A DNA stretch of 64,000 bases from Alphaproteobacteria bacterium (GTDB lineage: Bacteria > Pseudomonadota > Alphaproteobacteria > JANSWW01): contig JANSWW010000008.1 of assembly GCA_024743275.1 (NCBI GenBank), positions 186,001 through 250,000 of the forward strand, in the 5' to 3' direction. Below, piece by piece: positions 45,660 to 54,062 of this stretch (within the stretch, counting starts at the first letter, position 1; every line of letters starts with the position of its first letter). Made by a program: the position numbers and the translations under genes. The notes beneath the pieces are model-generated. The model was given only the letters and a program-made list of their open reading frames with translations, ran no database searches and was not told the DNA's origin.

Positions 45660-45697
45660 TTCCTTCTCCTCCGAGGGTGAGGGGTGGGTGAGGGGTA
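45660..45697. repeat. Partial REP-like arm beyond the RND gene
   Basis: The sequence around TCCTTCTCCTCCGAGGGTGA, followed by GGGGTGGGTGAGGGG, resembles part of the REP-like element at 48921-49007 but lacks a full set of arms. It lies between the stop codons of the convergent phosphatidyltransferase and RND genes. Confidence 0.4.
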
Positions 45698-45715
45698 CTC
45701 CCTCCACGATCACCC

Positions 45716-48700
45716 TTACTCCGCCGGAGTCGGGACGGGGCCGCCGCGACCACGCTTGGGACCGCCCGGCTTCACCCGTGCCCACCAGCCGGAGACATTG
45801 CCCCGCAGCATCAAAAGGGACGGCGTGACAACCAGGGTCAGCACCGTCGAGAAGGCGAGACCGAAGACGACGGCGGTGGCGAGCTGCACCCACCATTGGG
45901 TCGATGGGGCGCCGACCGAGACCTCGCGGGTGATGAAGTCGATATTGACCTGGAGGACCATGGGCATCAGGCCGAGGATGGTCGTCACCGTGGTCAGCAG
46001 CACGGGGCGGAGGCGTTGGGCGCCGGTCATCAGCAGGGCACGGCGCAGGTCCGGGACCTTCTTCTTCAGCCCGTCGAAGGTGTCGATCAGGATGATGTTG
46101 TTGTTCACCACGATCCCGGCGAGCGCGATGACGCCGACCCCGCTCATGATGATGCCGAAGGGTTTGTCGAGCACCAGCAGGCCGATCATCACCCCGGTGG
46201 TCGACATGATGACCGCCGTCAAGATCAGGAAGGCGGAATAGAAGCTGTTGAACTGGGTCACCAGAATGATCGCCATGATGAACAACGCGACCACGAAAGC
46301 CTTCATGAGGAACTCCTCGCTCTCGCGCTGATCGGCCTGTTCGCCCTTGAAGGACCAGCTCACACCTTCCGGCAGGTCCGCCTGCGTCGTGAGCCACGCC
46401 CTCAGCTCCTTGACCTTGTCGTCGGCCAGAACGCCCGGGGCCACATCGGCCTTCACCGCCATGGTGCGGCGCTGGTCCGTCCGTTTGATGGTGCCGACCT
46501 GGGCCACAGGCTCCCGGTCGGTGAAGGTCGAGATCGGAACCTCGCCGGCCGGAGTGGTGATGCGCAGGTGATCGAGCTGTTCCAGGGTGCGGTAGCGGTC
46601 GGGGAAGCGCAGAACGATGTCGATCTCGTCGTCGGCGTCGTCGGGCCGGAACTCCGAGACGATCATCCCCTTGGTCACCATCTGCACATAGGAGCCGATG
46701 GTGGCGATATCGACGCCGTATTTCGCCGCCTCGGCCCGGTCGACATTGAGCTTCCATTCGATGCCGGGGATCGCGCGGGTATCCTCGATGGTGACGAGAC
46801 CGGGCGTCTCCTCGAACCGGGCGCGGACGATTCGGACGGCCTCGTCGAGCTTGTCGAGATCCAAGGAGGAGATCTGGATATCGATGGGCTTGCCCTGTTG
46901 CGGTCCATGCTCCTGCTCGCGCGGCTCGACGATGATCCCCGCGAGATCCTCGGTCTCTCGCATGATGTCCGCCAGGATCTGTTTGGCTGGCTTGCGGGTC
47001 TCCCAGTCGTCGAACTCCATCTGGATGACCGCGATCACATCCTCGGCCCGGTCCTGGCCGCCCTGGCCGAGATCGCCGATCGAGCTGTAGACGGACTTGA
47101 TGCCGTCCATGGCGAGCACGCGCTCCTCCACCTCGACGGTGAGCCGCCGCTGTTCGTCGACGGAAAGGTTGCCCCTTGCGTGCACGTTGATCAGCGCGAT
47201 ATCGGGCTCGATATCCGGGAAGAACTCGACGCCCCGTCCGTAGGTCGAATAGGCGACCTGGACCCCGATCAGGATCGAGACGGCGAGCATCAGCACCTTC
47301 ATCGGATGGCCTAGGGCGAGGTTGAGCAAGCGGACATAGGCGCCGGTCAGCCCGGTCGCCGACATCGGATCCGCGTCCTCTGTCTCGCCGGAGATCTTGC
47401 GGGCCGCCTCCGCCTCCTCCGGGCTGCCGCGCCGGCCGATCCGGGCGCCGAGCACCGGGACGAAGACGAGCGCCATCAACAGCGATGCCGAGAGGGTCGC
47501 GATCAGCGTGATCGGCAGGAAGCGCATGAACTCACCGGCGATCCCGGGCCAGAACAGCAGCGGCATGAAGGCGGCCAGCGTCGTCGCGGTCGAGGCGATG
47601 ATCGGCCAGGCCATGCGCTTGGCCGATAGGGCGAACGCCTTCTGCCGCGGATGGCCCTCGGCGGTCTTCCGGTCGGCGAACTCGGTCATCACGATGGCCC
47701 CGTCGACCAGCATCCCGACCGCGAGGATGAGGGCGAACAGCACCACGATGTTCATGGTCAGGCCCATGGCGTAGAGCACCAGGATGCCAAGCAGGAAGGA
47801 GCCCGGAATGGCGACCCCGACCAGCCCGGCGGAGCGCAGGCCGAGGGCGCCCACCACAACGATCATCACCAGAATGACGGCGCTGATCACGTTGTTCTGA
47901 AGGTCCGAGAGCATGTTGCGGATGTCGGTGGAGCGATCCTGGCTATAGGTGACCTCGACCGGCAGGTCCCACTGCTTCTGGGCCTCGCCGACGACATATT
48001 TCACCGCCTCGATGGTCTGGATGATGTTCTCGCCGGTCCGCTTGGAGACCTCGATCCCGATGGATTGGCGGCCGTCGAGCCGGGCATAGGACGTCCGGTC
48101 CTTGAAGGTCCGGCGCACCTCGGCGACGTCCTTGATCGTCACCACCGAATCGCCGTCGGTCTTGAGCGGCTGGTCGAGCAGGTCCCGCGCGGTTTCGAAA
48201 AGGCCCGGCACCTTGACCGCGAAACGGCCCTCGCCGGTGTCCAGCGCGCCGGCGGCGACCAGAAGGTTGGAGCGCTGAATGAGGCCCAGCACGTCGTCGG
48301 CGCGCAGACCGTAGCTCTCCAGCAGGAGGGGGTTGATGATGATCTCGACAAGCTCTTCCCGCTCGCCGGAGAGCTCCGCGTCGAGCACCGAGGGGATACC
48401 CTCGATCTCGTCCCGCAGATTGCGGGCGATCGCGACCAGGCTACGCTCCGGGATCTCGCCGGACAACGTGACCACGATCACCGGAAACAGCGAGAGGTTG
48501 ACCTCGTTGACGCTGGGCTCCTTGGTCTCCTGCGGCAGTTCGGATTTCGCCCGGTCGACCTTTTCGCGCACATCGGTCAGGGCCGCGTCGGCATCGAAAC
48601 CGGCGTCGAATTCGAGCACCACATTGGCGCCGCCCTCGAAGGCCGACGAGCGCATCTCCTTGATGCCCTCGATGGAGCGCAATTCCTGCTCCATGGGCCG

Positions 48701-48892
48701 CAGCAGCAGGCGCTCGCCGTCCTCCGGCGAGATCCCCTCATGGCCCATGCTGACATAGATGATCGGGATGTTGATGTCCGGATCCGCTTCCTTGGGGATC
48801 GCGATATAGGCATAGGCCCCGGCGATCAGGATCAGGAACAAGGTCGCGATCGTGGTCCGGGTGCGGTCGATGGCGGCGTCGATGATCGACAT
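45716..48892 (-). CDS. RND-family multidrug efflux pump
   Basis: This 1058-residue inner-membrane proton/drug antiporter has the expected repeated architecture of 12 TM helices and two large periplasmic loops. Landmarks are KEADPDINIPIIYVSM near the N-terminus, DRKTAEGHPRQKAFALSAKR after TM4 (with ILAVGMLVDGAIVMTEFADR containing the TM4 Asp), and GVGVIALAGIVVNNNIILID near TM10. It pairs with the adaptor gene upstream. A REP-like palindrome lies in the 239 bases between them. No outer-membrane channel gene is adjacent. Confidence 0.93.
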   Translation of the reverse strand: MSIIDAAIDRTRTTIATLFLILIAGAYAYIAIPKEADPDINIPIIYVSMGHEGISPEDGERLLLRPMEQELRSIEGIKEMRSSAFEGGANVVLEFDAGFDADAALTDVREKVDRAKSELPQETKEPSVNEVNLSLFPVIVVTLSGEIPERSLVAIARNLRDEIEGIPSVLDAELSGEREELVEIIINPLLLESYGLRADDVLGLIQRSNLLVAAGALDTGEGRFAVKVPGLFETARDLLDQPLKTDGDSVVTIKDVAEVRRTFKDRTSYARLDGRQSIGIEVSKRTGENIIQTIEAVKYVVGEAQKQWDLPVEVTYSQDRSTDIRNMLSDLQNNVISAVILVMIVVVGALGLRSAGLVGVAIPGSFLLGILVLYAMGLTMNIVVLFALILAVGMLVDGAIVMTEFADRKTAEGHPRQKAFALSAKRMAWPIIASTATTLAAFMPLLFWPGIAGEFMRFLPITLIATLSASLLMALVFVPVLGARIGRRGSPEEAEAARKISGETEDADPMSATGLTGAYVRLLNLALGHPMKVLMLAVSILIGVQVAYSTYGRGVEFFPDIEPDIALINVHARGNLSVDEQRRLTVEVEERVLAMDGIKSVYSSIGDLGQGGQDRAEDVIAVIQMEFDDWETRKPAKQILADIMRETEDLAGIIVEPREQEHGPQQGKPIDIQISSLDLDKLDEAVRIVRARFEETPGLVTIEDTRAIPGIEWKLNVDRAEAAKYGVDIATIGSYVQMVTKGMIVSEFRPDDADDEIDIVLRFPDRYRTLEQLDHLRITTPAGEVPISTFTDREPVAQVGTIKRTDQRRTMAVKADVAPGVLADDKVKELRAWLTTQADLPEGVSWSFKGEQADQRESEEFLMKAFVVALFIMAIILVTQFNSFYSAFLILTAVIMSTTGVMIGLLVLDKPFGIIMSGVGVIALAGIVVNNNIILIDTFDGLKKKVPDLRRALLMTGAQRLRPVLLTTVTTILGLMPMVLQVNIDFITREVSVGAPSTQWWVQLATAVVFGLAFSTVLTLVVTPSLLMLRGNVSGWWARVKPGGPKRGRGGPVPTPAE

Positions 48893-48920
48893 GGATCAGC
48901 CCGCTCCCGTGCGTCGTCTC

Positions 48921-49007
48921 CCCCTCACCCCGGCCCTCTCCCCGAGGGGAGAGGGAGGACAGGGAGAATTCTCTTCTCCCCTGGGGGAGAAGGCTAGGAT
49001 GAGGGGG
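48921..49007. repeat. REP-like palindromic element between the efflux genes
   Basis: CCCCTCACCC (48921-48930) and GGATGAGGGG (48998-49007) are near-complementary outer arms around two hairpins. CCCTCTCCCC/GGGGAGAGGG occupies 48934-48955 and TTCTCCCC/GGGGAGAA 48974-48991. The element resembles intergenic repeats that occur in many copies in proteobacterial genomes. A shortened relative lies at 45660-45697, beyond the 3' end of the RND gene. Confidence 0.7.
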
Positions 49008-49131
49008 GCTGGAGACCGAGGGCGACCGGAGAAAGGCGCTGGAGCGCGCCAAGAACCGGGCTTTGTTCCCTCTCCCGACCCAATGGCATAAGGCAGAGAG
49101 GGCATATTACCGTGAAGTTCCGTCGCCATTC

Positions 49132-50235
49132 CTACGACCCCGCGGCGGTGTCGGGAAGCGCTTCGACCGTGTCGCCATGGCTGACGAATTCCTGGCCGAC
49201 GGTGATCAGATCGACCCGTTCGGGCAGGCCGCTGACCCAGACCTGGCGTTCGTCGCCGTCGATGATGTCGACCGGGTGGAACACGACCTGGCCCGCCGCG
49301 TTCACGGTATTCAGGCCCAGGATCCCATCGTCGTTCAGGCTCAAAAGGCCCGGGGCGATCTCATGGGCCAGCTTGGTCTCCAGCGGGAGATTGAGTTCCG
49401 CGGTCATCCCCTCGGCGATTCTGTAGTCCGGATTGGGACTTTCCAGTTCGACCAGAAAGGTCCGGGTCGCAGGGTTGGCGGAGGCGGAGATATAGCGCAC
49501 CACGCCGTCGATCACGGTGCCGCCCACCAGTTCCGCGCTGCCGACCTTGCCGACGGAAATGCTGCCGATCTGGCGTTCGGCCACGTCGACGGCGATCACC
49601 ACCGGGTCGAGGTCGACCAGCATCGCGACCGCGTCGCCCTCGCGAAGATAGTCGCCGACCTCCGCCGGGCGGTCCTGCAGAACGCCGTCGAAGGGGGCGG
49701 TGATAACGGTTTTCGAGATGTCGATCTCGACCCGTTCGACCGCGGCCCGGGCGGCATCCAGGGCGGCGGCGGCCTGCGCGAGAGAGGTTTCGGCCCGGTA
49801 GCCCTTCTCGTTGAGTGCCCGGGCGGCCTCGAATTCGATCTCCCGCTGCCGCCGCAGCGCCTTGTATTCGTTGAGGGTCGCCAGCCGATCGTCGAGCCGC
49901 AGGGTGACGATCTTATCGCCCGTGACGATCCGGGCGCCCCGCTCGGCATGCACCGCCGTGACCTGCCCCTCGGTTTCCGCCCGGAGTTCGACCGAGCGCG
50001 AGGCTTCGGTGCGTCCGGTGACGATCAGGGCGATTTCCCGCGGGGTGGCGATGCTGGTACGCACCCGGACCTTGCTCAATTTGCCCGGCTCGGGCGCCCG
50101 CGCGGTTTCCGCCGCCGGCTGGGGCGCGCGGTCGGGCGTATCGTTCGCCTGGCCATACTGGCCGGAAAGGATCCAGGCGGTCGCGGCGATCGCGATCACG
50201 GCGGCGACGAGAACGGAGGTCAGCTTACGGCGCAT
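49132..50235 (-). CDS. RND efflux periplasmic adaptor (HlyD/MexA family)
   Basis: This 367-residue protein has an N-terminal signal anchor (LTSVLVAAVIAIAATAWILS) and a biotinyl-lipoyl-like half (RAETEGQVTAVHAERGARIV). The coiled-coil hairpin has AQAAAALDAARAAVERVEID, followed by TVITAPFDGVLQDRPAEVGD. It links the RND pump to an outer-membrane channel. It is upstream of the pump gene. No regulator is adjacent. Confidence 0.92.
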   Translation of the reverse strand: MRRKLTSVLVAAVIAIAATAWILSGQYGQANDTPDRAPQPAAETARAPEPGKLSKVRVRTSIATPREIALIVTGRTEASRSVELRAETEGQVTAVHAERGARIVTGDKIVTLRLDDRLATLNEYKALRRQREIEFEAARALNEKGYRAETSLAQAAAALDAARAAVERVEIDISKTVITAPFDGVLQDRPAEVGDYLREGDAVAMLVDLDPVVIAVDVAERQIGSISVGKVGSAELVGGTVIDGVVRYISASANPATRTFLVELESPNPDYRIAEGMTAELNLPLETKLAHEIAPGLLSLNDDGILGLNTVNAAGQVVFHPVDIIDGDERQVWVSGLPERVDLITVGQEFVSHGDTVEALPDTAAGS

Positions 50236-50359
50236 GGACAGGCTTCATTCAAAACGGTCACCCCTCATACGCGTTGCGCCCGACAGGGTGATTTGTGCCA
50301 TTTCCGCACACCGTCGGACCAGGGGCCGCGGCGCGCGAAATTGCTTAAGATTATCCTAA

Positions 50360-50387
50360 AATATAGGCCGGTCGGGTGACAGCACAA
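50360..50387 (-). promoter_or_regulatory. Possible sigma-70 promoter of the efflux operon
   Basis: On the minus strand TTGTGC (50387-50382) and TATATT (50365-50360) are separated by 16 bases, in an AT-rich pocket 125 bases before the adaptor ATG. Neither hexamer is perfect. Confidence 0.35.
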
Positions 50388-50392
50388 TCTTT

Positions 50393-50431
50393 GGCTGGGG
50401 CTTCGGCTGGGGCTTCGGCTGGGCCTTTGGC
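50393..50431. repeat. 12-bp tandem repeat upstream of the efflux operon
   Basis: GGCTGGGGCTTC occurs in two exact copies and one degenerate copy (GGCTGGGCCTTT) in the intergenic region after the methyltransferase gene. Role unknown; it may simply reflect slippage. Confidence 0.8.
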
Positions 50432-50445
50432 TGCACGCCGGTGCG

Positions 50446-51351
50446 TCAATCGGGCTTGACGCCGGTCGCGTAGCGGGAATGGACCTGCAGCCGGTAGCCG
50501 TCCGATTCGCGATGGGGCTGCAGGGAGTCGACCACCAGGGCTTCGATCCGGTCCTTGGTCGCCTGATCGGCGTCGGAGTAGTGAACGCCGAAGGACATGT
50601 CGAGCTGGGTCCGGTAGAACGGCTCGTCCAATGGCGCCTTGGGGCGGCCCTCGAAGGGGCGCTCCTCGATCTCGGCGAAGCCGGCCTCGGCGAACAGGCT
50701 CTCCAGGCTGCCCGGCGCGCTCATCGAGAAGGGGACGCGCATGAAGGCCATCATCTCCGGGTCGAAGACCGCTTCCGCGACCTGCCGGCTGATCCGGAAC
50801 AGGGTGTTGTCCTCCAGCGGCCCCCAGACCATGTAGCCGATCCGGCCGCCCGGCTTAAGGACCCTCAGGGCTTCCCGGAGCGCCTTCAACTTGTCCGGCA
50901 CGAACATGAGGCCGAACCGGCAGGTGACCCGGTCGAAATGGTTGTCCGGGAAGGGCAGGGACTCGGCGTCGGCGACCTGGAAGTCGACATTGGTGAGGCC
51001 ACGCTGCTCCGCCCGGCGTTTCGCCCCGTCGAGCATGGCCGGGGTGAGGTCGGTCAGCGTGACATGGCCCGCGTCGCCGACCAGACGGGCGGCGGTGAAG
51101 CCGGGCTCGCCGATGCCGGAGGCGAGATCGAGGACCCGATGCCCGGTCCCGACCCGGGCGAGCTCGAGCAGCGGCAGGTTCATCTTTTCCGCCATGTCGG
51201 CCCGCCGCTCGGCCCATTTCTCCCAGCCGGCGCTGCGTTCGGTCCATAGGGCCTGCTGCTGGGCTTTGTCGATGGTCGTCTCGGTCGGTTCCGGTCCGCT
51301 CGACGGCACGGGGGACGGCACGGGGGACGGCGCGGGGGACGGGGTGGTCAT
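50446..51351 (-). CDS. Class I SAM methyltransferase (UbiE-like)
   Basis: Of 301 residues, the first ~25 form a Pro/Ser-rich tail from a 12-base tandem repeat (PSPVPSPVPS), so a later start may be used. The core has GTGHRVLDLASGIGEPGF (motif I), LTDLTPAMLDGAKRRAEQ (motif II), PFPDNHFDRVTCRFGLMFV and LKPGGRIGYMVWGP. This is typical of ubiquinone/menaquinone-like or small-molecule methyltransferases; the substrate is unknown. It lies just beyond the terminator at 51367-51396 and is probably transcribed from its own promoter. Confidence 0.82.
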   Translation of the reverse strand: MTTPSPAPSPVPSPVPSSGPEPTETTIDKAQQQALWTERSAGWEKWAERRADMAEKMNLPLLELARVGTGHRVLDLASGIGEPGFTAARLVGDAGHVTLTDLTPAMLDGAKRRAEQRGLTNVDFQVADAESLPFPDNHFDRVTCRFGLMFVPDKLKALREALRVLKPGGRIGYMVWGPLEDNTLFRISRQVAEAVFDPEMMAFMRVPFSMSAPGSLESLFAEAGFAEIEERPFEGRPKAPLDEPFYRTQLDMSFGVHYSDADQATKDRIEALVVDSLQPHRESDGYRLQVHSRYATGVKPD

Positions 51352-51366
51352 GGCGGGGCCTCACAT

Positions 51367-51396
51367 AAAAGGGGTGCCGCAGAAGCTGCGGCACCC
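51367..51396 (-). terminator. Intrinsic terminator after the flagellin-like gene
   Basis: GGGTGCCGCAG (51372-51382) pairs perfectly with CTGCGGCACCC (51386-51396) around AAG. On the minus strand the stem is followed by TTTTA (51370-51366). It lies 85 bases after the stop codon of the gene at 51482-52306. Confidence 0.8.
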
Positions 51397-51481
51397 AAGG
51401 ATATATGAGGGGGTAAAGCTAGTCAGAAGAGAATAATCCCTTCTTCCTAAAGATTCGGTGAAGGTCGTAAGGGAGGAACCG

Positions 51482-52306
51482 TTACGAAGTCGCTCCACCG
51501 AAGAGCTGACCAACCGTGAGAGGGGCACGGTTGGCAATGCCGTCGGACTGACCGAAAAGGCCACGGGCGGCATTGTTGGCGAGCGCCAACGGATTGTCCG
51601 TCAGGCTCGGATCGAAGAGGTCCCCGAAGATCGACTGGATGGCGTCCTGGAGACGGGAGGTCACATCGCCCTGGGCGGCGCGGAGTTGGGCCTGGATCGC
51701 GTCGAACCGTTCGGCGGCGGCGTCCAGGGTGGCTTCCACGTCGGCGAACACCGCCTCGGTGTCGGCATAGTTTGCCGGGTCGGCGGGGTCTGTATTGAAC
51801 AGAAGCGAGGTCTTCTCCACCACCTGGCGGAAGCCGTTGATCTCGACCGTGCCCTCCGGCGTCTGGATCGTGATGGCGACCTGGGTCTCCTTCACGGTGA
51901 AGAGATTGACGCCGTCGAGTTCCGCGTTGCCGAAGGCGCCTTCCAGACGCTGCAGGATCTCCTGCCAGCGGTCGGCCAGGGCCGGCCGCGGTTCGTCCAT
52001 GGCTCTGGCTTCCTCGGCGATATCCCGGCCTTCGCGGATGCCGATCCGGATGGTCTCGAAGACGCCACGGTTGATGCTCAGGAGGCCTTGTGAGGAGGCG
52101 ATGGACTGGCTTTCGGCCCGCAGTCCGTCGAGGCCGGCGGGGCGCACCGCCGGCGCGCTGTCGCCGACCTCGCTGAGGCCGCGCATACCGATGCCGCCGA
52201 GGCCGCCCTCGCCGCTGGGCTTGTTGGCCGGCGCGATGCCGCCCTGACCGGGGATCTGCAGGCCCGGAATGGCGATGCCGAGATTGTTGAGCGGGTTGAT
52301 GGCCAT
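51482..52306 (-). CDS. Flagellin-like protein with divergent Gly-rich N-terminus
   Basis: This 274-residue protein is translated from ATG 52306 with GGAGG upstream; a longer frame to 52351 would start inside the promoter. Residues 1-55 are Gly/Pro-rich, unlike flagellins. From about 58 the protein resembles flagellin D1: GLRAESQSIASSQGLLSINR, REGRDIAEEARAMDE, then AELDGVNLF (128-136), like the 'FDGxNLF' of flagellins. The C-terminal ~65 residues resemble the D0/D1 return helix: DVTSRLQDAIQSIFGDLF, LALANNAARG, GIANRAPLTVGQLF (256-269), compare the flagellin ending SIANQAPQSILSLF. It has a perfect sigma-54 promoter and its own terminator. It is probably a flagellar filament or cap-associated paralogue, but the family was not confirmed. 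Confidence 0.65.
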   Translation of the reverse strand: MAINPLNNLGIAIPGLQIPGQGGIAPANKPSGEGGLGGIGMRGLSEVGDSAPAVRPAGLDGLRAESQSIASSQGLLSINRGVFETIRIGIREGRDIAEEARAMDEPRPALADRWQEILQRLEGAFGNAELDGVNLFTVKETQVAITIQTPEGTVEINGFRQVVEKTSLLFNTDPADPANYADTEAVFADVEATLDAAAERFDAIQAQLRAAQGDVTSRLQDAIQSIFGDLFDPSLTDNPLALANNAARGLFGQSDGIANRAPLTVGQLFGGATS

Positions 52307-52346
52307 GGTTTCCTCCACGGGGTCGAATTGACTTTGCCGGGAGGGA

Positions 52347-52362
52347 AGCAAAGGGCGTGCCA
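52347..52362 (-). promoter_or_regulatory. Sigma-54 (RpoN) promoter of the flagellin-like gene
   Basis: The minus strand reads TGGCACGCCCTTTGCT, a perfect consensus (TGGCACG-N4-TTGCT) with the right spacing. It lies 40 bases before the ATG at 52306 and is the same class as the promoters of flgF and flgB. Confidence 0.85.
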
Positions 52363-52380
52363 GACCAATGGGTGGCCAAC

Positions 52381-52408
52381 AAAAAAGGCCGCGGGGGACC
52401 GCGGCCTT
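52381..52408 (-). terminator. Intrinsic terminator after the short flagellin-tail gene
   Basis: AAGGCCGCGG (52385-52394) pairs with CCGCGGCCTT (52399-52408) around GGGA. Read on the minus strand, the stem runs into six T. It separates the short gene at 52446-52904 from the sigma-54 promoter of the next one. Confidence 0.9.
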
Positions 52409-52445
52409 GGGATGGGATGCCGGAAGGGGGGTGGCCAGAGAGGTT

Positions 52446-52904
52446 TTAGCCGCCGAGCAGGGTTCCGATGGCCTGCGGGTTGGCGTTGGCGATGGACTGG
52501 CCGCCCCCGCCGAGCGAATCGGCGATGTCGTTGGCGAGATTGAGGGCCGTCTGATTGTCGGCCACCGTATCGACCGGGCCGAAACCCTGGGCCTCGGCGG
52601 CGTTGATCACGGCGGTCAGGAACGGGTCGGGGTCCTGGCCGGTCTGCGCGACGCTGCCGTCGCCGCCAGAGAGCACCGTGTCGGCAAGGGTCTGCGCCCG
52701 GCTTTGACTTTCGGCGCGCGCGGCCCCGAGGGCCGATGCGGTACCGCCGGCCAATTGCAGGGCCTCTTCTCGGTCCGCCGCCTGTCCTGTGGAGGCGTTC
52801 TGGTCCGTTGTTTGGCGGCGCTGAGCCGCGTCCTGCCGGTCTAAGGGAGTTTGCGGGCGGATCGCCGGATTGGAGCCGGGCCCGCCAATCGTATTGTCAA
52901 CCAT
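52446..52904 (-). CDS. Short paralogue with flagellin-like C-terminus
   Basis: This 152-residue soluble protein starts at 52904 (MVDNTIGGPG); an upstream extension to 52952 is low-complexity and less likely. The C-terminus SLGGGGQSIANANPQAIGTL (130-149) closely recalls the flagellin ending with LG-x3-SIANxxPQxIxxL. It shares RAESQS (63-68) with the larger neighbour (RAESQS at 63-68 there), so the two are probably paralogues. The middle has a helical ALNLANDIADS. There is no signal peptide. The terminator at 52381-52408 follows. Upstream, a GG-N10-GC site near 52990 is too weak to call as sigma-54. Confidence 0.6.
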   Translation of the reverse strand: MVDNTIGGPGSNPAIRPQTPLDRQDAAQRRQTTDQNASTGQAADREEALQLAGGTASALGAARAESQSRAQTLADTVLSGGDGSVAQTGQDPDPFLTAVINAAEAQGFGPVDTVADNQTALNLANDIADSLGGGGQSIANANPQAIGTLLGG

Positions 52905-53069
52905 CTCACTATCCCCGCGCTTCTCGCGTTTCCCGCCGGAACCCCATAACACCTCCGGCAGCCTTCCAGCATGCGTTTCGCACGCCCCTTATCTATACCA
53001 AAGCGGAAGACGCAAGGCGAGTCGGATTCTCGCGGTTGGGGGATGCCTCTAGCCGGGTCAATCGCCGGA

Positions 53070-53948
53070 TCAGTCCATGACCCGGTCTTCGCCCTGGCTG
53101 TCCTCGATCTTGCCCTTGGACACCGCGAGATTGAGCACGGTGGTGAAGCCGAGCGCCCGCTGCGTCGCGTCGAGCATGATGATGGCCAGTTCGTGATGGG
53201 AGAGCGGCGCGGTGGCGACGTCGAAGGTGTGTTCCAGGGCGTCGATCGCCCGGTCCGCAACATCCTCCAGGGGCATGGGCAGGCCGCCCATCGGCGTGCG
53301 CGGGTCGAGATAGATCGCGGCCACACAGGTGTAATTGCCGAGCAGCTTGCCACGGACACCGCGGATGTTCACCGACAGCATCTTGGGCAGCGGGACCCAG
53401 GCCTGGGTGTGGCGCGACGGGTCCTTGGCCACGACGAGTTCGCGTCCGTCGAAGTTGAGCGTCGGCGAATTGTCGTCGTCGCGAATGAGATCTTGCGTCG
53501 AGGTGCGGGAATTCTTGGCCTTTGCCTTGGCCCGTTTGTAGGCGGCGGTCTGCAGGGTCTTCATCTGCGGCTGGGTGACGACATCCGCCGTGTTGACCTG
53601 CTTGATCACGCTGGAAATCCGGTCCGTCATTCCCAAGAAGCCGGGCAACACGAAGACCAGCACCACCAAGCCGCTCAGCATCAGGATCGTCCACAGGGCG
53701 ACCGACCCGATATTGAACTCTTCGGCGAAGACGAAGGCGAGCAGCGGACCGGTGACAAAGGAGACGATGGCCACCATTGTGGCGAGCTTGCCATAGGACT
53801 TGGCCTGCTCGTCATCGACCTCCAGAAGGTCCTCGGCCGCACCTCCACCGGCGTCTTCCGCCGATGCCGCGGGCGCTTCCGTTTCCGCCGGTGCTTCCGC
53901 CTCCGCGTTTTCAGCCGGCGCCCCTTCGCCCTCTTTTTCCTCGGCCAT
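53070..53948 (-). CDS. Two-TM acidic membrane protein, FliL-like in the C-terminal part (tentative)
   Basis: This is a 292-residue protein. The first 45 residues are Ala/Glu-rich, two adjacent TM helices follow (about 52-73 and 80-105), and the soluble C-terminal part is about 185 residues. The last ~110 residues (AWVPLPKMLSVNIRGVRGKL, then NYTCVAAIYLDP, PLEDVADRAIDALEHTF and TTVLNLAVSKGKI) recall the order of strands and helices of FliL, but without a clear signature. It lies next to the flagellin-like genes, about 165 bases upstream. Function unknown; the FliL link is inference. Confidence 0.6.
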   Translation of the reverse strand: MAEEKEGEGAPAENAEAEAPAETEAPAASAEDAGGGAAEDLLEVDDEQAKSYGKLATMVAIVSFVTGPLLAFVFAEEFNIGSVALWTILMLSGLVVLVFVLPGFLGMTDRISSVIKQVNTADVVTQPQMKTLQTAAYKRAKAKAKNSRTSTQDLIRDDDNSPTLNFDGRELVVAKDPSRHTQAWVPLPKMLSVNIRGVRGKLLGNYTCVAAIYLDPRTPMGGLPMPLEDVADRAIDALEHTFDVATAPLSHHELAIIMLDATQRALGFTTVLNLAVSKGKIEDSQGEDRVMD

Positions 53949-54062
53949 TCAACCGCCCTTGCTTACCGTTTCCGAACAGAGTCCGACCGAATCATAAATA
54001 GCATGGAAATGTTAAAGAACAGATTTAATCGCGGCTGACATTTTTTCTTCACTTTTCGCGGC

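Noticed and set aside
52970..52995. Sigma-54 site for the short flagellin-tail gene
   Set aside because: Only the GG-N10-GC core fits; four to five other consensus positions mismatch, so it is not scored.
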